Origin: Butyriboletus loyo
Taxonomy: Eukaryota; Basidiomycota; Agaricomycetes; Boletales; Boletaceae
Assembly: GCA_038093515.1 (NCBI GenBank)
Contig: JBBPSI010000010.1
Coordinates: forward strand, 1-64,000
Reading direction: 5' to 3'
DNA length: 64,000 nt
The translations under genes and the position numbers were made by a program. Each line of letters opens with the position of its first letter. Positions within the stretch are counted from its first letter, which is position 1. Under the pieces are notes generated by a model that worked only from the letters and a program-made list of their open reading frames with translations, ran no database searches and was not told the DNA's origin. Positions 63,455 through 64,000 of this stretch are shown here, piece by piece.

Positions 63455-64000
63455 GCATTGTGTTTTCCTCTCCTTGTACTACCTACCACAACATCGTTTG
63501 CGTTGTCTATTTCAGCACAGATATATATCACGCTATCCCTGTAAGCCCGCTTACTTGCATCCCTATCTGCTCCGTTGTATGCTCCGTTGTATGCCACTAC
63601 GCCAGACTGATGATTGGCATCCTGTTGTCGTACCGTATATACCAGACCACAGATACGATACAACATCTCTTCTCCTTCTCTCTCTTTCTCAATACATTGC
63701 TCGGTTCACGTTCTGTTTCGTCCGTTAGTGTTGCTGTCCACCTAGACAGCTCACAATCCCTCTGTGAGTGTTGTATTACAAATGTCAGCATCTGTGTTAC
63801 CGCCAAGGGCACTCATGAATAGAAATGTGAATAATTGTATTCTGGGAGTCGGGCCCGGAGGATGTATCTATCTACAGGAATCAGGTTTTTGTTGGCTGGA
63901 CCATATTGTGGCAGTGTTATACTCGCTTGCAAGACTCTCAGTTCTGATTGTGCGGCTACGCGATTGATTTGAATGTGTATCTTTGTATTCGTATTGATTG
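63455..64000. other. Downstream stretch to the window end
   Basis: A CT-rich tract lies at about 63670-63700. No coding or RNA feature could be supported. Confidence 0.5.

Overview
The window looks like nuclear DNA of a filamentous basidiomycete. The evidence is many 45-60 base GT-AG introns, CT-rich leaders, and typically agaricomycete families: Hsp70-12-type ATPases in tandem, a membrane-anchored coiled-coil family, a BEM2-type RhoGAP, and hAT relics. The mixture resembles Rhizoctonia/Ceratobasidiaceae, but that is inference. Gene models were spliced by eye from frame, splice signals and known motifs. No search was run.

Layout. 1-16.9 kb is gene-poor. The only genes I can support there are four small zinc-finger proteins, all on the minus strand (801-1745, 7619-8526, 10656-11346, 14042-14748). 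The rest is unassigned DNA, including a 0.5 kb imperfect tandem duplication. From 16.9 kb the window becomes gene-dense. In order it holds: a saccharopine-dehydrogenase-like oxidoreductase (-), an RS-rich nuclear protein (-), a fifth zinc-finger paralogue (+, 21000-22129), a 2.4 kb stretch with broken coding-like pieces, a PMR1-type Ca2+/Mn2+ P-type ATPase (+), a low-complexity protein with coding minisatellites (-), two tandem secreted GH29 alpha-L-fucosidase-like genes (-), a decayed hAT transposase (+), a glutathione S-transferase (+), a 2145-residue BEM2-like RhoGAP (+), CCT8 (-), an SDR-like membrane protein (+), a coiled-coil protein (-), and three tandem Hsp70-like genes (+).

How they work together. 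There is no biosynthetic cluster. CCT8, PMR1 and BEM2 are housekeeping genes for chaperonin folding, Golgi ion supply and Rho polarity control. They alternate with lineage-expanded families (zinc fingers, GH29 pair, Hsp70-like trio) that have grown by local duplication. The points most worth checking are the dispersed CxW zinc-finger family, a GA-AG intron that splits the DKTGT phosphorylation motif of the PMR1 gene, the mosaic identity of the GH29 pair, and the Hsp70-like tandem array.
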